Assembly: GCF_021261325.1 (NCBI RefSeq)
Contig: NZ_JAJSBI010000028.1
Coordinates: 60,105-124,104, forward strand
DNA: 64,000 nucleotides
Source: Streptomyces guryensis
GTDB lineage: Bacteria; Actinomycetota; Actinomycetes; Streptomycetales; Streptomycetaceae
Direction: 5' to 3'
The notes beneath the pieces were generated by a model. That model was not told the origin of the DNA, made no database searches, and saw nothing but the letters and a program-made list of their open reading frames with translations. Shown in pieces: positions 18,631 through 26,656 of this stretch. A program made the translations under genes and the position numbers. Positions within the stretch are counted from its first letter, which is position 1, and each line of letters starts with the position of its first letter.

Positions 18631-19578
18631 ATGCCGACGCTTGAGCTCGACGTACCGTTCGCTCTGCGGACAAACCCCCGGCTGGAAAAGGCCCTCCCCG
18701 GACATGTGCAGCGGCTGTGGAACTTCGGCCTGCCGGAGAAGGTCTACCTGGCCCAACGATGCCCCGACATCGTCGGAGGGTGGTGGCCCGAGGCGCACGG
18801 GGAAGAGCTGGACCTGGGGCTGGACTTCTTCGCCTGGCTGTTCCTGGTCGACGATGCCTTCGACGGCCTCGACGCACACGAGGCGGAGAAGCTGATCAAG
18901 ACCTTCACCGCCGTCGTGGAGGGCGCCGGCGGCAACGGCGACAGCCGGGTCGACTTCTTCGCCGATGTGTGGGCCCGCCAGTGCAAGGGGATGTCGGCCC
19001 GATACTGCAGGCGCGCGGCAGACAACTGGACGAAAGTGTTCGACGCCCTCCTGACGGAGGTTGTGAACATCACGGCCGGTCACTTCCCCACGATCGAGGA
19101 GTACCGAGATATCCGGTACCGATCCGGATACATGCCCCCCATACTCGACATGACCGAGCGCCTGAGGGGTTTCGAGCTTACGCCCGAGGTATATGCCGAT
19201 CCGGTATTCCGAACCCTGTACGACGCGAATGTGTGGTGTCTCAACCTGGTCGACGACCTGTTCTCGTTCGAGAAAGAGGCGGCTCAGGGAGAACCCCACA
19301 ATATGGTGCTCGTCGTCGAGCGTGAGCGCGGCTGCTCGCGTTCGGAGGCGGTCGACGCGGTGGTGTCCATGCTGGGTGAGCACCTCGCCGGCTTCCTCAT
19401 GGCGGAAGCCCAGTTGTCGGCCGCGCTGGAAGCCCGCGGCGTCTCTCTGACGGACCGGGCGAACACCTACGCCTTCGTCGACGACCTGCGGTCGAGCTGC
19501 GCGTCCTCGTACTACTGGTGCCGCAGCTCTCCCCGGTACACCGGGGAGATGGAGTGGCTGAGCTTCCGCGACGAGTGA
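18631..19578 (+). CDS. class I terpene cyclase
   Basis: The 315-residue protein has all catalytic elements of bacterial class I sesqui/monoterpene cyclases. These are the aspartate-rich motif DDAFD (74-78), the NSE-type triad DDLFSFEKE (208-216), a pyrophosphate-sensor Arg162 exactly 46 residues before the triad, and the C-terminal Arg302-Tyr303 pair. It should ionise a prenyl diphosphate (probably farnesyl) with three Mg ions to a cyclic terpene. The product cannot be predicted. It converges on the conservon P450, an obvious candidate for oxidising the product. The start is ATG 18631. Codon use is less GC-biased than in neighbouring genes. Confidence 0.9.
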   Translation: MPTLELDVPFALRTNPRLEKALPGHVQRLWNFGLPEKVYLAQRCPDIVGGWWPEAHGEELDLGLDFFAWLFLVDDAFDGLDAHEAEKLIKTFTAVVEGAGGNGDSRVDFFADVWARQCKGMSARYCRRAADNWTKVFDALLTEVVNITAGHFPTIEEYRDIRYRSGYMPPILDMTERLRGFELTPEVYADPVFRTLYDANVWCLNLVDDLFSFEKEAAQGEPHNMVLVVERERGCSRSEAVDAVVSMLGEHLAGFLMAEAQLSAALEARGVSLTDRANTYAFVDDLRSSCASSYYWCRSSPRYTGEMEWLSFRDE

Positions 19579-19620
19579 GCCACGACTGCCCCGCCGACTG
19601 GAGATCCGCGGGAACGACTG

Positions 19621-19656
19621 CCGGCGCCCGCTCCGAACTGCTCGCGCGGGCGCCGG
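19621..19656. terminator. hairpin between convergent terpene cyclase and P450 genes
   Basis: CCGGCGCCCG (19621-19630) and CGGGCGCCGG (19647-19656) form a 10-bp stem with a 16-base loop, placed between the two stop codons. Confidence 0.6.
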
Positions 19657-19670
19657 AGTTCACCGATCCG

Positions 19671-21155
19671 TCAGTAGCCGCGCCACCACAGCCGGAAGCG
19701 GCGCCAGGCGCCCTTCGGGCGGGCCGGTTCCGCGGGCGCCGGCGCCGCCTGCCGGGGTGGTGCGGCCGGCTGGGGCTTCGGGGCAGCGGCGGGCGGTTCG
19801 GACTGCATGGTGCCGATCTGCCAGTCCTTGCGCTGTGACGGCACGGGGGCGTGGCCGGGCAGCGCCTTCACGTCCTGCTGGGGCTTCGGCTCGAAATAGA
19901 CCGGCAGTTCCACCAGGTGCCGGTTCGAGATGGACGCCCGCCAGCGCAGCTCGTCCTCCTCGCAGGCGAGCTGGACGTCCGGCAGGCGGCTCAGCAGCGC
20001 GTCGACGCCGACGTCGGCGATGGCACGGCCGATGTCCTGGCCGGGGCATTCGTGAGGGCCGCCGCTGAAGGCGAGGTGGGATCGGTTGCCCATCATGTTG
20101 GCCGACGGGTCGGGGCGTACGCGCGGGTCGACGTTGCCCGGCGCGATGCCCAGGAGGAGGCCGTCGCCCTGGCGGATGCGCTGACCGCCCAGCTCGGTGT
20201 CCTGCTTGGCGAAGTAGCCCAGGATGGTGCTGAACGGCGGCTCGTCCCACAGGGACTGCTCCACCGCCTGGGGCACGGTCATCTGGCCGCCGTTGAGCTG
20301 GGCACGGAACCCGGGGTCGGTGAGCACCACGCGCAGTACGTTGGCGAGGAGGTTGGCGGTCGATTCGAACGCGACGATCAGGACGACGCGCAGGTGCTGG
20401 CCGACCTCCTCGTCGGTGAGCCCCGCCGGGTGGTTGATCAGGTGGCTGGTGAAGTCGTCCTCGGGTTCGGCGCGGCGGCGGGCGGTGAGCCGGGTCAGCG
20501 TGTCCATGATGTACGCGTTGCTGGCGATGGCGGTCTCGGTGCCCTTGAGCATGTCGCGGGCGGCCTGCACGATCCGGTCGTTGTACTCCTCGGGCATGCC
20601 GAGGATCTCGCACATCACCGCCATCGGCAGGTGCTCGGCGAACTGACCGACCAGATCGGCCCTGCCCTCCTCGCAGAACTTGTTGACGAGGTGCTGGGTC
20701 GCGCGGTTGATGTGCCGGCGGATGCCCCGGTGGTCGATGGTCGACATGGCGCCGGTGACCGCGCCGCGCAGCCGCAGGTGCTCGTCACCCTCGGCGAAAC
20801 AGCAGATGGGCTGCCAGGCCATGTGCGGCATGAGGGGGTGATCCGGCTTGATCGTGCCGTCCTGCAGAGCCGTCCACAACCGGTTGTCACGGCTGTACAG
20901 CGAGGGACTGCTCACCATGTGCAGGTTCTCGCTGTGGCCGAGCACCACCCACATCGGCACGTCCTCGTGCAGCAGCGCGGGAGCCACGGTGCCGTGCTCG
21001 GCGCGGAGCTTCTCGTACACGGCACCGAGGTCCTCCGCCTCGGGGCCGTACAGCCGTCGCGCCCCGCCGGGGCCGATGCCGTGCGCTGGGCAGCCGGGGG
21101 GCGGACCGGCCATGGACTCGTCCGTACCGGGCGGGGAGAAGGGTTCAGGCGTCAC
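19671..21155 (-). CDS. rarE: conservon cytochrome P450, CYP157-like (RarE/CvnE)
   Basis: The 494-residue P450 has the haem ligand motif FSGGPHECPG (Cys370) and an I-helix with AFEST. The K-helix ExxR motif is replaced by EQSLW at 299-303, the variant documented for CYP157 enzymes. The C-terminus is extended by a Pro/Ala-rich linker (about 440-480) ending KGAWRRFRLWWRGY, which could be an amphipathic membrane anchor. It is the last gene of the conservon; S. griseus rarE is its counterpart. The assignment of redox partner and substrate is open. The adjacent convergent terpene cyclase is a possible supplier. Confidence 0.85.
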   Translation of the reverse strand: MTPEPFSPPGTDESMAGPPPGCPAHGIGPGGARRLYGPEAEDLGAVYEKLRAEHGTVAPALLHEDVPMWVVLGHSENLHMVSSPSLYSRDNRLWTALQDGTIKPDHPLMPHMAWQPICCFAEGDEHLRLRGAVTGAMSTIDHRGIRRHINRATQHLVNKFCEEGRADLVGQFAEHLPMAVMCEILGMPEEYNDRIVQAARDMLKGTETAIASNAYIMDTLTRLTARRRAEPEDDFTSHLINHPAGLTDEEVGQHLRVVLIVAFESTANLLANVLRVVLTDPGFRAQLNGGQMTVPQAVEQSLWDEPPFSTILGYFAKQDTELGGQRIRQGDGLLLGIAPGNVDPRVRPDPSANMMGNRSHLAFSGGPHECPGQDIGRAIADVGVDALLSRLPDVQLACEEDELRWRASISNRHLVELPVYFEPKPQQDVKALPGHAPVPSQRKDWQIGTMQSEPPAAAPKPQPAAPPRQAAPAPAEPARPKGAWRRFRLWWRGY

Positions 21156-21333
21156 GATGATCGCTCCGAAGCTGAAGTGGATCCGGTGTACAGGAGGTGA
21201 TGGGGTCCCCCGGTTCGGGCGGTTCGGGCGAAACCGGAAACGTGGGGGAGGTCGTTCAGGTGGACGGTGGCCGGTCCGTACGACTCGGGGACGGGACGGG
21301 GCGACGTACGGCCCGGCTCGATCGGCGCGTGAC

Positions 21334-21954
21334 TCACGTGGGGGCCTTCGCCCGCGCCAGCGAATGCAGGAAGCGCAGCAGCGTCATCAGGACGTCCCGG
21401 CTGGAGGCCCGGCGGCGCGCGTCGCAGTCGATGATCGGGATCTCCTCGGCCAGGTCGAGCGCGGCGCGCAGGTCGGCGACGGGGTAACGGGGCGCGTCCG
21501 GGAAGGAGTTGACGGCGATCACGAAGGGCACACCGCGCTCCTCCAGCCGCCCGATGACGTCGAAGCTGACCTCGAGCCGACGGGTGTCGATCAGGACGAC
21601 CGCGCCCAGCGCCCCCTCGAACAGCCCGTTCCACAGGAACCAGAAGCGTTCCTGGCCGGGGGTGCCGAAGAGGTAGAGCACCAGCTGCTCGGTGATGCTG
21701 ATACGGCCGAAGTCCATGGCCACGGTGGTGGCCGTCTTGGACTCGGAGCCGTAGTTGTCGTCGACCCCGACGCCGGCCTGCGTCATGGTCTCCTCGGTGG
21801 TCAGCGGCCTGATCTCGCTGACCGAGCCGACCATCGTCGTCTTGCCGACTCCGAAGCCGCCCACGATCACGATCTTCACCGCGGCCTGGGCCGTCTGCGG
21901 CAGATGATCCTCTGTTCGTGGGCCGGGGATGGTGTCAGAGCCTTTGAAGTCCAT
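21334..21954 (-). CDS. rarD: conservon Ras-like GTPase (RarD/CvnD)
   Basis: The 206-residue protein has a P-loop GGFGVGKTTMVGSV, a switch II-like FGTPGQERFWFLW and a degenerate G4 region AVNSFPDA, the pattern of CvnD ATP/GTP-binding proteins. In conservons the D component works with the A-C proteins in a membrane-associated complex likened to eukaryotic G-protein signalling. Its start overlaps the DUF742 gene by 20 bp. A gap of 178 bases separates it from the P450. Confidence 0.9.
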   Translation of the reverse strand: MDFKGSDTIPGPRTEDHLPQTAQAAVKIVIVGGFGVGKTTMVGSVSEIRPLTTEETMTQAGVGVDDNYGSESKTATTVAMDFGRISITEQLVLYLFGTPGQERFWFLWNGLFEGALGAVVLIDTRRLEVSFDVIGRLEERGVPFVIAVNSFPDAPRYPVADLRAALDLAEEIPIIDCDARRRASSRDVLMTLLRFLHSLARAKAPT

Positions 21955-22348
21955 GCATCACCGCTTCGAGGAGGGAACGGTCGGGGAGCGCCTGCCGCAC
22001 GATCGGGGCGCGCGCCTGCACCAGTTCTGTCGTCAGCATCTCGGTCAGCAGCACGGTCACCACGCTGAACGGCAGACTCAGATAGGCCGAGAGCTCGGCC
22101 ACCGACAGCGGGGCCGTGCAGAGCCGGAGCATCGCCGTCTGCTCCGGGGTGGCGGAAGGCGGCGGGTCGGCGCGCGCCACGATTAACGTGACCAGGTCGA
22201 TGTCGGCGCGTTCCCCGTCCGGCCCGGCGACGACGTAGAGCCGCTCCGGGGCCTTCGTGTCACCCTCAGGGCCTTCTTTGGGGCGTGTCGGGTGAGGTTC
22301 CGCGGTTTCCTGACTGGGATATCGCCGCCGGCGTTGCGGAGGAGTCAT
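21935..22348 (-). CDS. rarC: conservon DUF742 protein (RarC/CvnC)
   Basis: The 137-residue protein has the DUF742 core RLYVVAGPDGERADIDLVTLI and LRLCTAPLSVAELSAYLSLPFSVV, ending in the conserved ALPDRSLLEAVMHGL. DUF742 proteins are invariant third members of Streptomyces conservons. The fold is winged-helix-like, but DNA binding has not been established for the family. The start overlaps the rarB stop as ATGA. Confidence 0.9.
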   Translation of the reverse strand: MTPPQRRRRYPSQETAEPHPTRPKEGPEGDTKAPERLYVVAGPDGERADIDLVTLIVARADPPPSATPEQTAMLRLCTAPLSVAELSAYLSLPFSVVTVLLTEMLTTELVQARAPIVRQALPDRSLLEAVMHGLQRL

Positions 22349-22752
22349 ACGGTCTGCCCGTTGCGCCGGGGCGGACTGGTGAGGTGGGCCCCGATGCGTA
22401 CGACGAGGTCCCGCATGCGGTTGCTCATCAGACCGGGTTCGGCCACCACGTCGGAGAGGACCGCGAGGTAGGCGTTGGCTCCGGCGGCCATCAGATAGAA
22501 GTAACCGCCGTTGATCTCGATGATGACCAGCTTCATCCGGCCGTCGCTGCCCGGGATCTCATGGGCGACGGCGCCTGCCAGGCTCTGCAGTCCCGCACAG
22601 GCCGCGGCGACGCGGTCGGCGGCGTCCGGATCGCCCCCGTAGCGAGCGATGCGCAGGCCGTCGGCGGAGAGCACCACGATCATCTCGATGCCCGGTACTC
22701 CGTCGGCGAGATCCTTGAGCATCCAGTCGAAGTTGGCTCGCTGCTGGATCAC
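22345..22752 (-). CDS. rarB: conservon roadblock/LC7 protein (RarB/CvnB)
   Basis: The 135-residue roadblock/LC7 domain protein (LKDLADGVPGIEMIVVLSADG near the start, MKLVIIEINGGYFYLMAAG later) matches CvnB proteins, thought to modulate the CvnD GTPase. The GTG at 22752 overlaps the rarA stop (GTGA). A longer frame to 22863 would lie inside rarA and adds unrelated residues. Confidence 0.9.
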   Translation of the reverse strand: MIQQRANFDWMLKDLADGVPGIEMIVVLSADGLRIARYGGDPDAADRVAAACAGLQSLAGAVAHEIPGSDGRMKLVIIEINGGYFYLMAAGANAYLAVLSDVVAEPGLMSNRMRDLVVRIGAHLTSPPRRNGQTV

Positions 22753-24341
22753 TTGTGGTCCCTCTCGTCGTCGGCCTCGATACGGGCCGGCTCGTTGGTC
22801 GGCTGGGTGAACGCGGTCGGGTCCGGGTCGCCCTTGAGGCCCTCCCAGAACGCCTCGACCCACAGCCCGGGTTCGGTTTCCTTCGTCTCCGGTTCCGGTT
22901 CGGGCACCGGCGTCGCCCAGGCGGGCCTGCTCGCCCGGGCCTCCCGCTCCGCCTCTTCGGCGGCGGCCTGTTCGGCGAGCCGCTGGCTGAGCGGGATCTT
23001 GACCCGGCTACGGCGCTGCGGCAGGCCGCCCGCGGTCCACTCGGTGACCTCGGGGATCTCGTCCTCCATGGACACGCCGGCCGGGATGCGCGGGCTGGTG
23101 GGACGCCGCCGCTTCGGTGCGCGCTTGGGACCTTCGAGCGCACCGAGTTCCAGCTTGGGCGCCGCGGTGGCGCCGATGCCGTGGGCGAGGCCGGGCGCGG
23201 AGCCGCTGGTCACCATCACGCGCGGGATGACGAGGACGGCGCGGACACCGCCGTATGCGGAGGCGCGCAGCGAGATCTGCATGTCGAACGCCTTGCACAG
23301 ACGGCCGACGACGGCCAGGCCCAGCCGGGGGGAGTCGCCGAGTTCCTGGAGATCGACGCCGGCCTGGGCGCGCTCCAGCATGGACTCCGCCTTGGCGCGG
23401 GCCTCCTCGCTGAGGCTGACGCCGGCGTCCTCGATCTCGATGGCGATGCCGGTCTGCACCTCGGTCGCGATGACGTGCACCTTGGTCTGCGGCGGCGAGT
23501 AGCGCGTGGCGTTGTCGAGGAGTTCGGCGCAGGCGTGGATGACCGGCTCGACGGAGATGCCGCGGATGTTGACCTTGGCGATGTTGTCGAGCGAGATGCG
23601 CCGGTACTCCAGGATCCGGGACATGGCGCCGCGCAGCACGCTGTACAGCGGTACGGGCTGCGGCCACTGGCGTCCGGGGCGGCCGCCGCCGAGCACTGCG
23701 ATGGAGTCGGCGAGGCGGCCGATCAGCGCGGTGCCGTGGTCGATGCGCAGGAGGTCGTCGAAGACCTCGGGGTTGCGGCCGTGGTCCTCCTCCATCTCCC
23801 GGAGTTCCTTGGCCTGTTGGTGCACGATCGCCTGGACGCGGCGGGCGATGTTGACGAAGGAACGCTGCGAGGAGTCCCGCAGGGCTTCCTCGGTGTCGAT
23901 GATGTCGAGCATCCGCTTGACCAACGCCACCTGGGCCTTGGGCAGTTCGGCGTAGGCGGGGTCGATGCGGCCGAGCTGGCGGACCACCTCTCTGGGCGAA
24001 TGCCCGCCGCGCAGGTACTCGATGGCGGTCGGGACGATCTCGTGCGCGAGACGGTGGATCTCCTGGTCGTGTCCGGAGATACGCCGCTCCATGTACGCAC
24101 GGTCACGGGCGCTCTCCTCGCGCAGGGCCCGCAGGGTGCGGCCGCGGCGTACCGCTTCGGCCGTCGTCGCGATCACCAGGAGCGTGGCGACGGCGCCGCA
24201 CCACACGACGGCCGCGCGGGCCGGCACGGTCACCAGGGCGACGGCTGCTCCGGTGGCTGCGGCCATCACTATGGCGGGGAGCAACAGAACGCGCGCGTAA
24301 GGAAGTTCACGGCGCCTTGGAGGGGATTGAACACTCACCAT
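22749..24341 (-). CDS. rarA: conservon sensor-kinase-like ATPase (RarA/CvnA)
   Basis: The 530-residue protein begins with a membrane region of two closely spaced helices (about residues 15-58: VLLLPAIVMAAATGAAVALV). A coiled dimerisation region follows, then a GHKL ATPase domain with N-box HACAELLDNATRYSPP and G-box-like elements. The C-terminal part from about residue 400 is charged, Pro/Glu-rich and probably disordered. Histidine kinase activity of CvnA proteins is uncertain. ATG 24341 has AGAGGG six bases upstream. It heads the conservon operon, which in S. griseus affects aerial mycelium formation. Confidence 0.9.
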   Translation of the reverse strand: MVSVQSPPRRRELPYARVLLLPAIVMAAATGAAVALVTVPARAAVVWCGAVATLLVIATTAEAVRRGRTLRALREESARDRAYMERRISGHDQEIHRLAHEIVPTAIEYLRGGHSPREVVRQLGRIDPAYAELPKAQVALVKRMLDIIDTEEALRDSSQRSFVNIARRVQAIVHQQAKELREMEEDHGRNPEVFDDLLRIDHGTALIGRLADSIAVLGGGRPGRQWPQPVPLYSVLRGAMSRILEYRRISLDNIAKVNIRGISVEPVIHACAELLDNATRYSPPQTKVHVIATEVQTGIAIEIEDAGVSLSEEARAKAESMLERAQAGVDLQELGDSPRLGLAVVGRLCKAFDMQISLRASAYGGVRAVLVIPRVMVTSGSAPGLAHGIGATAAPKLELGALEGPKRAPKRRRPTSPRIPAGVSMEDEIPEVTEWTAGGLPQRRSRVKIPLSQRLAEQAAAEEAEREARASRPAWATPVPEPEPETKETEPGLWVEAFWEGLKGDPDPTAFTQPTNEPARIEADDERDHK

Positions 24342-24657
24342 GTAGGCCCTCTGAAAAAGATCGGCTGGGTGTCTGGGGAGCTTGCAAGTGGGGTACGCAT
24401 GGGATTGCGCTGGATCTTCGGTATTTTTGGGAACAAGCGCACGAATACGCCTCAACTCGGTGCGCTGCGGGCGAGCTTAGTCCGACCGGATCATCACCGT
24501 GTCATATTCAGCAAGCACCTGAAACCGGACCGGGCCAGGGGGTAACCTCGGCTGCATTTACACACTCGGGCACTGTTCGAACACGGTGCGTCACGACGTA
24601 CGGGCGTACGAAAAACACTCACCGTGACGAGTGAAGATCAGCTTCCGCGGCGGTCGG
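24342..24657. promoter_or_regulatory. rarA promoter region and 3' end of the tetR transcript
   Basis: This 316-base region is AT-richer than its surroundings. It must hold the conservon promoter and the end of the TetR transcript. CACGGTG and CACCGTG flank the segment 24580-24625, and a small GTACGGGCGTAC palindrome lies between them, a possible hairpin after tetR. No gene is apparent. Confidence 0.4.
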
Positions 24658-25293
24658 TCACACGCCGGCGATCCGCAGGGCCGCGTCCGCCGTGGCCTCG
24701 GCGAACACCGACACCGGGCGTTCGGGGTCGGAGCGGTGAACGAGGATCACGCCCTCGATCAGACCGAACAACAGGTCCGTACGGAGATCGAGCTCGTGCT
24801 TGGCGAGCGCGCTCCCGGCGGCCGTGGCGGCGAGCAACTGCCGGTAGGCGTCCTTGAGTTCGGCGCGCACGGCATGGAAGCCGGCGAAGCGCTCGGCGCG
24901 CACCTCGGGCAGCAGGTACAGCCCGCCGAGGTTGTGCGGACCGCCGCACAGCAACTCCACGTCCGTCCGGCACAGCTCCCACAGCCGGCCCTCGGGCGGG
25001 CTCGCGTCGTCGGCGAGGAGCTGACGGGCGCAGGCCAGCGAGGGCGTGACCGTGGACTCCAGCAGCTCGGCGAGGAGTTCTTCCTTGCCGGAGACGTAGT
25101 GGTACATGGATGCCTGCCGCATCCCCGCACGCTCGGCGACCGCACGGGTGGTGGTGGCCGCGTAGCCCTGAGTGGTGAACAACTCGGCGGCGGCCGCGAG
25201 CAGTTCGTCGCGCGGCTGCAGCCCGGTGTCCGGCCGCTGCGCGACCCGCGGCCTGCCGACCCGACGGCCGCCTCCTCCACCCGGCGTTCCCAT
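24658..25293 (-). CDS. TetR-family regulator, candidate controller of the guanidine/urea cluster
   Basis: The 211-residue protein starts MGTPGGGGGRRVGRPR. It has a TetR helix-turn-helix (about residues 25-70: ELFTTQGYAATTTRAVAERAGMRQASMYHYVSGKEEL) and an all-helical ligand domain. ATG 25293 is the first plausible start; upstream in-frame sequence is low-complexity. It diverges from the carboxylase operon, so binding to the 25772 palindrome is a reasonable inference, though that site lies nearer the operon than tetR. Confidence 0.85.
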   Translation of the reverse strand: MGTPGGGGGRRVGRPRVAQRPDTGLQPRDELLAAAAELFTTQGYAATTTRAVAERAGMRQASMYHYVSGKEELLAELLESTVTPSLACARQLLADDASPPEGRLWELCRTDVELLCGGPHNLGGLYLLPEVRAERFAGFHAVRAELKDAYRQLLAATAAGSALAKHELDLRTDLLFGLIEGVILVHRSDPERPVSVFAEATADAALRIAGV

Positions 25294-25325
25294 GCGTTCG
25301 ATCCTCGCACACGGCCGGGCGGGAC

Positions 25326-25384
25326 GATCTCCGGTCGGCCCACCGCAGATCTCCGGTCGGTCCAACGCAGATCTGCGGGCGGCC
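25326..25384. repeat. 22-bp tandem direct repeats upstream of tetR
   Basis: Two 22-base units starting GATCTCCGGTCGG (25326-25347 and 25348-25369) are followed by a partial third (25370-25384). They sit 30-90 bases upstream of the tetR start and could be a regulator array or a simple repeat expansion. Confidence 0.6.
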
Positions 25385-25429
25385 TTTCGCCGCCCTGGGA
25401 CCGGCTTCGGCCACCTTTGAGCGGCTCCC

Positions 25430-25720
25430 GACGTGCCCCCGGCGGCATTCGGGTATCTCCGGGCGACCTCGGCCACCTCCAGGGCCCCCGTTTCCCCGAC
25501 CCCTCTTCAGGGCCCTCGGACGCCCCGGCTCACCTCCAGGTCCCCCGTCGCCCCCCGACCCACCTCGTGGATCCTCGGGCATCCCGCCCCATCTCCAGGC
25601 GTCGCCGGGCAACACCCGACCCATCCAGGCGTCTCCGGACGACCCCAAACCCACCAGCACGCACCCTCGGGCGCCCCAGCGTTCCTCGGGTGAGCCGCCG
25701 GTGGTCCTCGTGAGGGCCCG
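25430..25720. repeat. degenerate C-rich repeat tract
   Basis: The interval holds diverged reiterations of short motifs such as cacctccaggn, cccccgaccc and ccaggcgtc, giving a strongly C-biased strand. No ribosome site or domain-bearing frame is present. It fills most of the space between the divergent tetR and carboxylase operon. Confidence 0.45.
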
Positions 25721-25770
25721 GTAACCCGTCGGCAACGCGCGGGCAACGCCCGTGACCCGTCCGCCTTCTA

Positions 25771-25792
25771 ATTTCTGTCGGGCGACAGAAAT
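25771..25792. promoter_or_regulatory. palindromic operator of the carboxylase operon
   Basis: Arms ATTTCTGTCG and CGACAGAAAT are perfectly complementary with a two-base GG centre. The site ends 39 bases before the ATG at 25832. TAATTT (25769-25774) may be the -10 element. A close copy precedes the APC permease at 14816. Confidence 0.75.
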
Positions 25793-25831
25793 AACCCCGG
25801 AAGAGACCACACCGGAGCCGGAGGTCCCGCA

Positions 25832-26656
25832 ATGGCGACTGCGACCACATACGGAGCCCGCGACCACGCACGCGCCCAGGAGGGCACACACGCCGAAGCC
25901 ATGCCCGTCGTGCCGGCCGCCTCCTGGCCCGGCCCGCCCCGCGCGGCGGGCCATCTGGTCTGGGCCGAGACGGTGGCGGGCGGCAACTACACCCACCGGG
26001 TGCTGGCCCGCGGCACGGAGCTGCGCCTGACCGACCTGCACGGCGACGCCTGCGCCCATCTGCTGCTGTACGTGGCCGACCGGCCCTGGGAGCGGCTGAA
26101 CGTCGCCGACACGGTGAAGGTCCAGTGGAACGCCTACCTCGGCGAGGGCCGGCTGCTCCTGTCCGACCAGGGCCGCGTGCTCGCCAGTGTCGTCGCCGAC
26201 ACCTCCGGGCGGCACGACGCGCTGTGCGGCACCTCCACTCTCGTACGCAACACGGAGCGGTACGGCGACGGCACCCCGCAGTCCGCCTCCCCCGCGGGCC
26301 GCGAGCTGTTCAAGCTGGCGGCCGCCAAGAACGGCCTCCGGCCGCGCGACCTGCCGCCGTCGCTGTCCTTGTTCCAGGGCGTGGAGGTGCGCGAGGACGG
26401 CGCCCTGGACTTCACCGGGTCCACGGGCCCCGGCGGCAGCGTCACCCTCCGCGCCGAACAGGACGTCACCGTACTGATCGCCAACGTGCCGCACCCGGCC
26501 GACCCGCGCCCGGACTACGTCAGCACGCCGCTGGAGGTCCTCGCCTGGCGTGCCGCGCCGACCGTACCGGGCGACCCGCTGTGGGAGGCCACGCCCGAGG
26601 GCCGTCGCGCCTTCCTCAACACCACCGAATTCCTCGCCGCGAGGGGGCTCGCATGA
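25832..26656 (+). CDS. DUF1989 protein, probable carboxyguanidine deiminase subunit (urea carboxylase-associated protein 2)
   Basis: This 274-residue DUF1989 protein contains LRLTDLHGDACAHLLLY, VADTSGRHDALCG and NVPHPADPRPDYVSTPL, with His/Cys residues suited to metal binding. Older annotation calls these urea carboxylase-associated proteins. Work on guanidine catabolism identified the paired DUF1989 proteins as the two subunits of carboxyguanidine deiminase, converting carboxyguanidine to allophanate. The paralogous partner follows with an ATGA overlap. It is the first gene of the operon, 40 bases after the palindrome. Confidence 0.85.
   Translation: MATATTYGARDHARAQEGTHAEAMPVVPAASWPGPPRAAGHLVWAETVAGGNYTHRVLARGTELRLTDLHGDACAHLLLYVADRPWERLNVADTVKVQWNAYLGEGRLLLSDQGRVLASVVADTSGRHDALCGTSTLVRNTERYGDGTPQSASPAGRELFKLAAAKNGLRPRDLPPSLSLFQGVEVREDGALDFTGSTGPGGSVTLRAEQDVTVLIANVPHPADPRPDYVSTPLEVLAWRAAPTVPGDPLWEATPEGRRAFLNTTEFLAARGLA

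Noticed and set aside
25294..25831. possible guanidine (ykkC) riboswitch before the carboxylase operon
   Set aside because: None of the conserved ykkC motifs (such as the ACGG-type loops) could be recognised; the palindrome better explains regulation.
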